Assembly (NCBI GenBank): GCA_937951395.1
Contig: CALFBV010000231.1
Span: 1-6,259 of the forward strand
DNA length: 6,259 nt
Direction of reading: 5' to 3'
From: an uncultured Rubritalea sp.
GTDB taxonomy: Bacteria; Verrucomicrobiota; Verrucomicrobiia; Verrucomicrobiales; Akkermansiaceae
Shown here: one piece after another, positions 5,865-6,259 of the stretch
Layout of the letters: each line of letters starts with the position of its first letter
Numbering within the stretch: the first letter of the stretch is position 1
The notes under the pieces: generated by a model
Databases searched by the model: none
Told to the model about the DNA's origin: nothing
What the model saw: only the letters and a program-made list of their open reading frames with translations
Translations under genes and position numbers: made by a program

Positions 5865-6259
5865 ATGACTGCGAAAATTTCCATAAAATTGCTTGCTGCT
5901 TGCTGCATAGGTTTACTGAGTCCAGTTTTAAGCGCTCAGACGAAAGTTGATGTCAATGGCATCAAGAATGATCTAACAGCCAGCACTAAGAAACTCAATG
6001 ATCACCGTGAAGCTGTGACTACCGAGAAAGTAGAAATTTCTAAAAAACTTACCTCTAGCCGTGCTGAAATCACTGAGAAACGTCGTAAAGCAAGGCTCGC
6101 CGCAATGGGTAATGCTGACCGCAAGCTAGTCCTCGGAAAATTAGAAGCCAGAGCCTCTGCTACGGGGCGTGAGGTAGAATATCTAGGAAAGCAATTAGGA
6201 GCATTCTATGGAAAGATCAAGAGTTCTATGTTTAAGGGTGAGACTTTAGCTGCAGAGTA
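5865..6259 (+). CDS. N-terminal part of a TtpC-like (MotA/TolQ/ExbB family) protein, cut by window end
   Basis: An open frame from ATG 5865 continues without a stop to the window edge (131 complete codons). It begins with a signal peptide: basic start, hydrophobic core LLAACCIGLLSPV and probable cleavage after A24 (LSA|QT). The rest is highly charged and helical with heptad spacing (STKKLNDHREAVTTEKVEI, SSRAEITEKRRKARLAAM), then REVEYLGKQLGAFYGKIKSS. TtpC-type ExbB proteins carry just such a periplasmic coiled-coil region before their membrane proton-channel domain, and the gene directly follows DUF3450, its usual neighbour. The channel domain itself would lie beyond the window, so the identity rests on context and on this N-terminus. 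In TonB systems the complex uses the proton gradient to drive outer-membrane transport. It is probably translated from the DUF3450 transcript. Confidence 0.62.
   Translation, partial: MTAKISIKLLAACCIGLLSPVLSAQTKVDVNGIKNDLTASTKKLNDHREAVTTEKVEISKKLTSSRAEITEKRRKARLAAMGNADRKLVLGKLEARASATGREVEYLGKQLGAFYGKIKSSMFKGETLAAE

Noticed and set aside
5865..5904. Lipoprotein signal (LAAC) in the last gene
   Set aside because: The cysteine at residue 13 follows lysine 8 by only four residues, too short a hydrophobic core; a normal signal peptide cleaved after residue 24 fits better.

Overview
The window most likely comes from a Verrucomicrobia/Planctomycetes-type bacterium of moderate GC content, perhaps a marine Rubritalea-like verrucomicrobium. 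This rests on gene content and style only: a methyltransferase-fused ArsR regulator next to metK and ahcY, a stray four-helix-bundle (S23/IVP) gene, a DUF3450 gene paired with a TtpC/ExbB-like gene, and several strong genes without a clear Shine-Dalgarno sequence. No rRNA or other phylogenetic marker is present, so the taxonomic call is tentative.

Layout. Positions 1-84 hold the last 27 codons of a forward gene, possibly a Y1/IS200-type transposase, followed by an intrinsic terminator. Positions about 356-632 are the ruin of a comM/yifB (Mg-chelatase-like competence ATPase) gene: a middle fragment and the C-terminal domain lie in different frames with about 100 residues missing between them, and the last part carries an amber stop. 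Positions 637-1557 (minus strand) encode an ArsR winged-helix regulator fused to a class I SAM-dependent methyltransferase fold, the architecture of SahR. A 65-bp divergent intergenic region with a clear inverted repeat (TATCAA-N6-TTGATA) separates it from metK (1623-2804). Between metK and ahcY lies a four-helix-bundle (S23/IVP family) pseudogene, full length and in frame but with two internal stops (2838-3188). ahcY (3229-4632) follows and ends at a strong terminator (4657-4686). A 436-bp stretch without a recognisable gene (4687-5122) contains a 26-bp AT-rich palindrome, a GC-rich perfect hairpin and three phased AATTCTG repeats. The window closes with an exported DUF3450 protein (5123-5863) and the start of an exported coiled-coil protein (5865 onward, cut by the window end) that looks like the periplasmic head of a TtpC-type ExbB protein.

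How the genes work together. MetK makes S-adenosylmethionine (SAM), methyltransferases turn it into S-adenosylhomocysteine (SAH), and AhcY hydrolyses SAH to adenosine and homocysteine. The divergent ArsR-methyltransferase protein probably senses SAH (or SAM) with its methyltransferase fold and represses metK-ahcY and its own gene through the shared operator. This is a self-contained SAM-cycle control module. SahR is described in Proteobacteria; what may be new here is the lineage, the operator layout and the decaying IVP gene inside the operon. The last two genes belong to a separate envelope energy-transduction (TonB-like) cluster.
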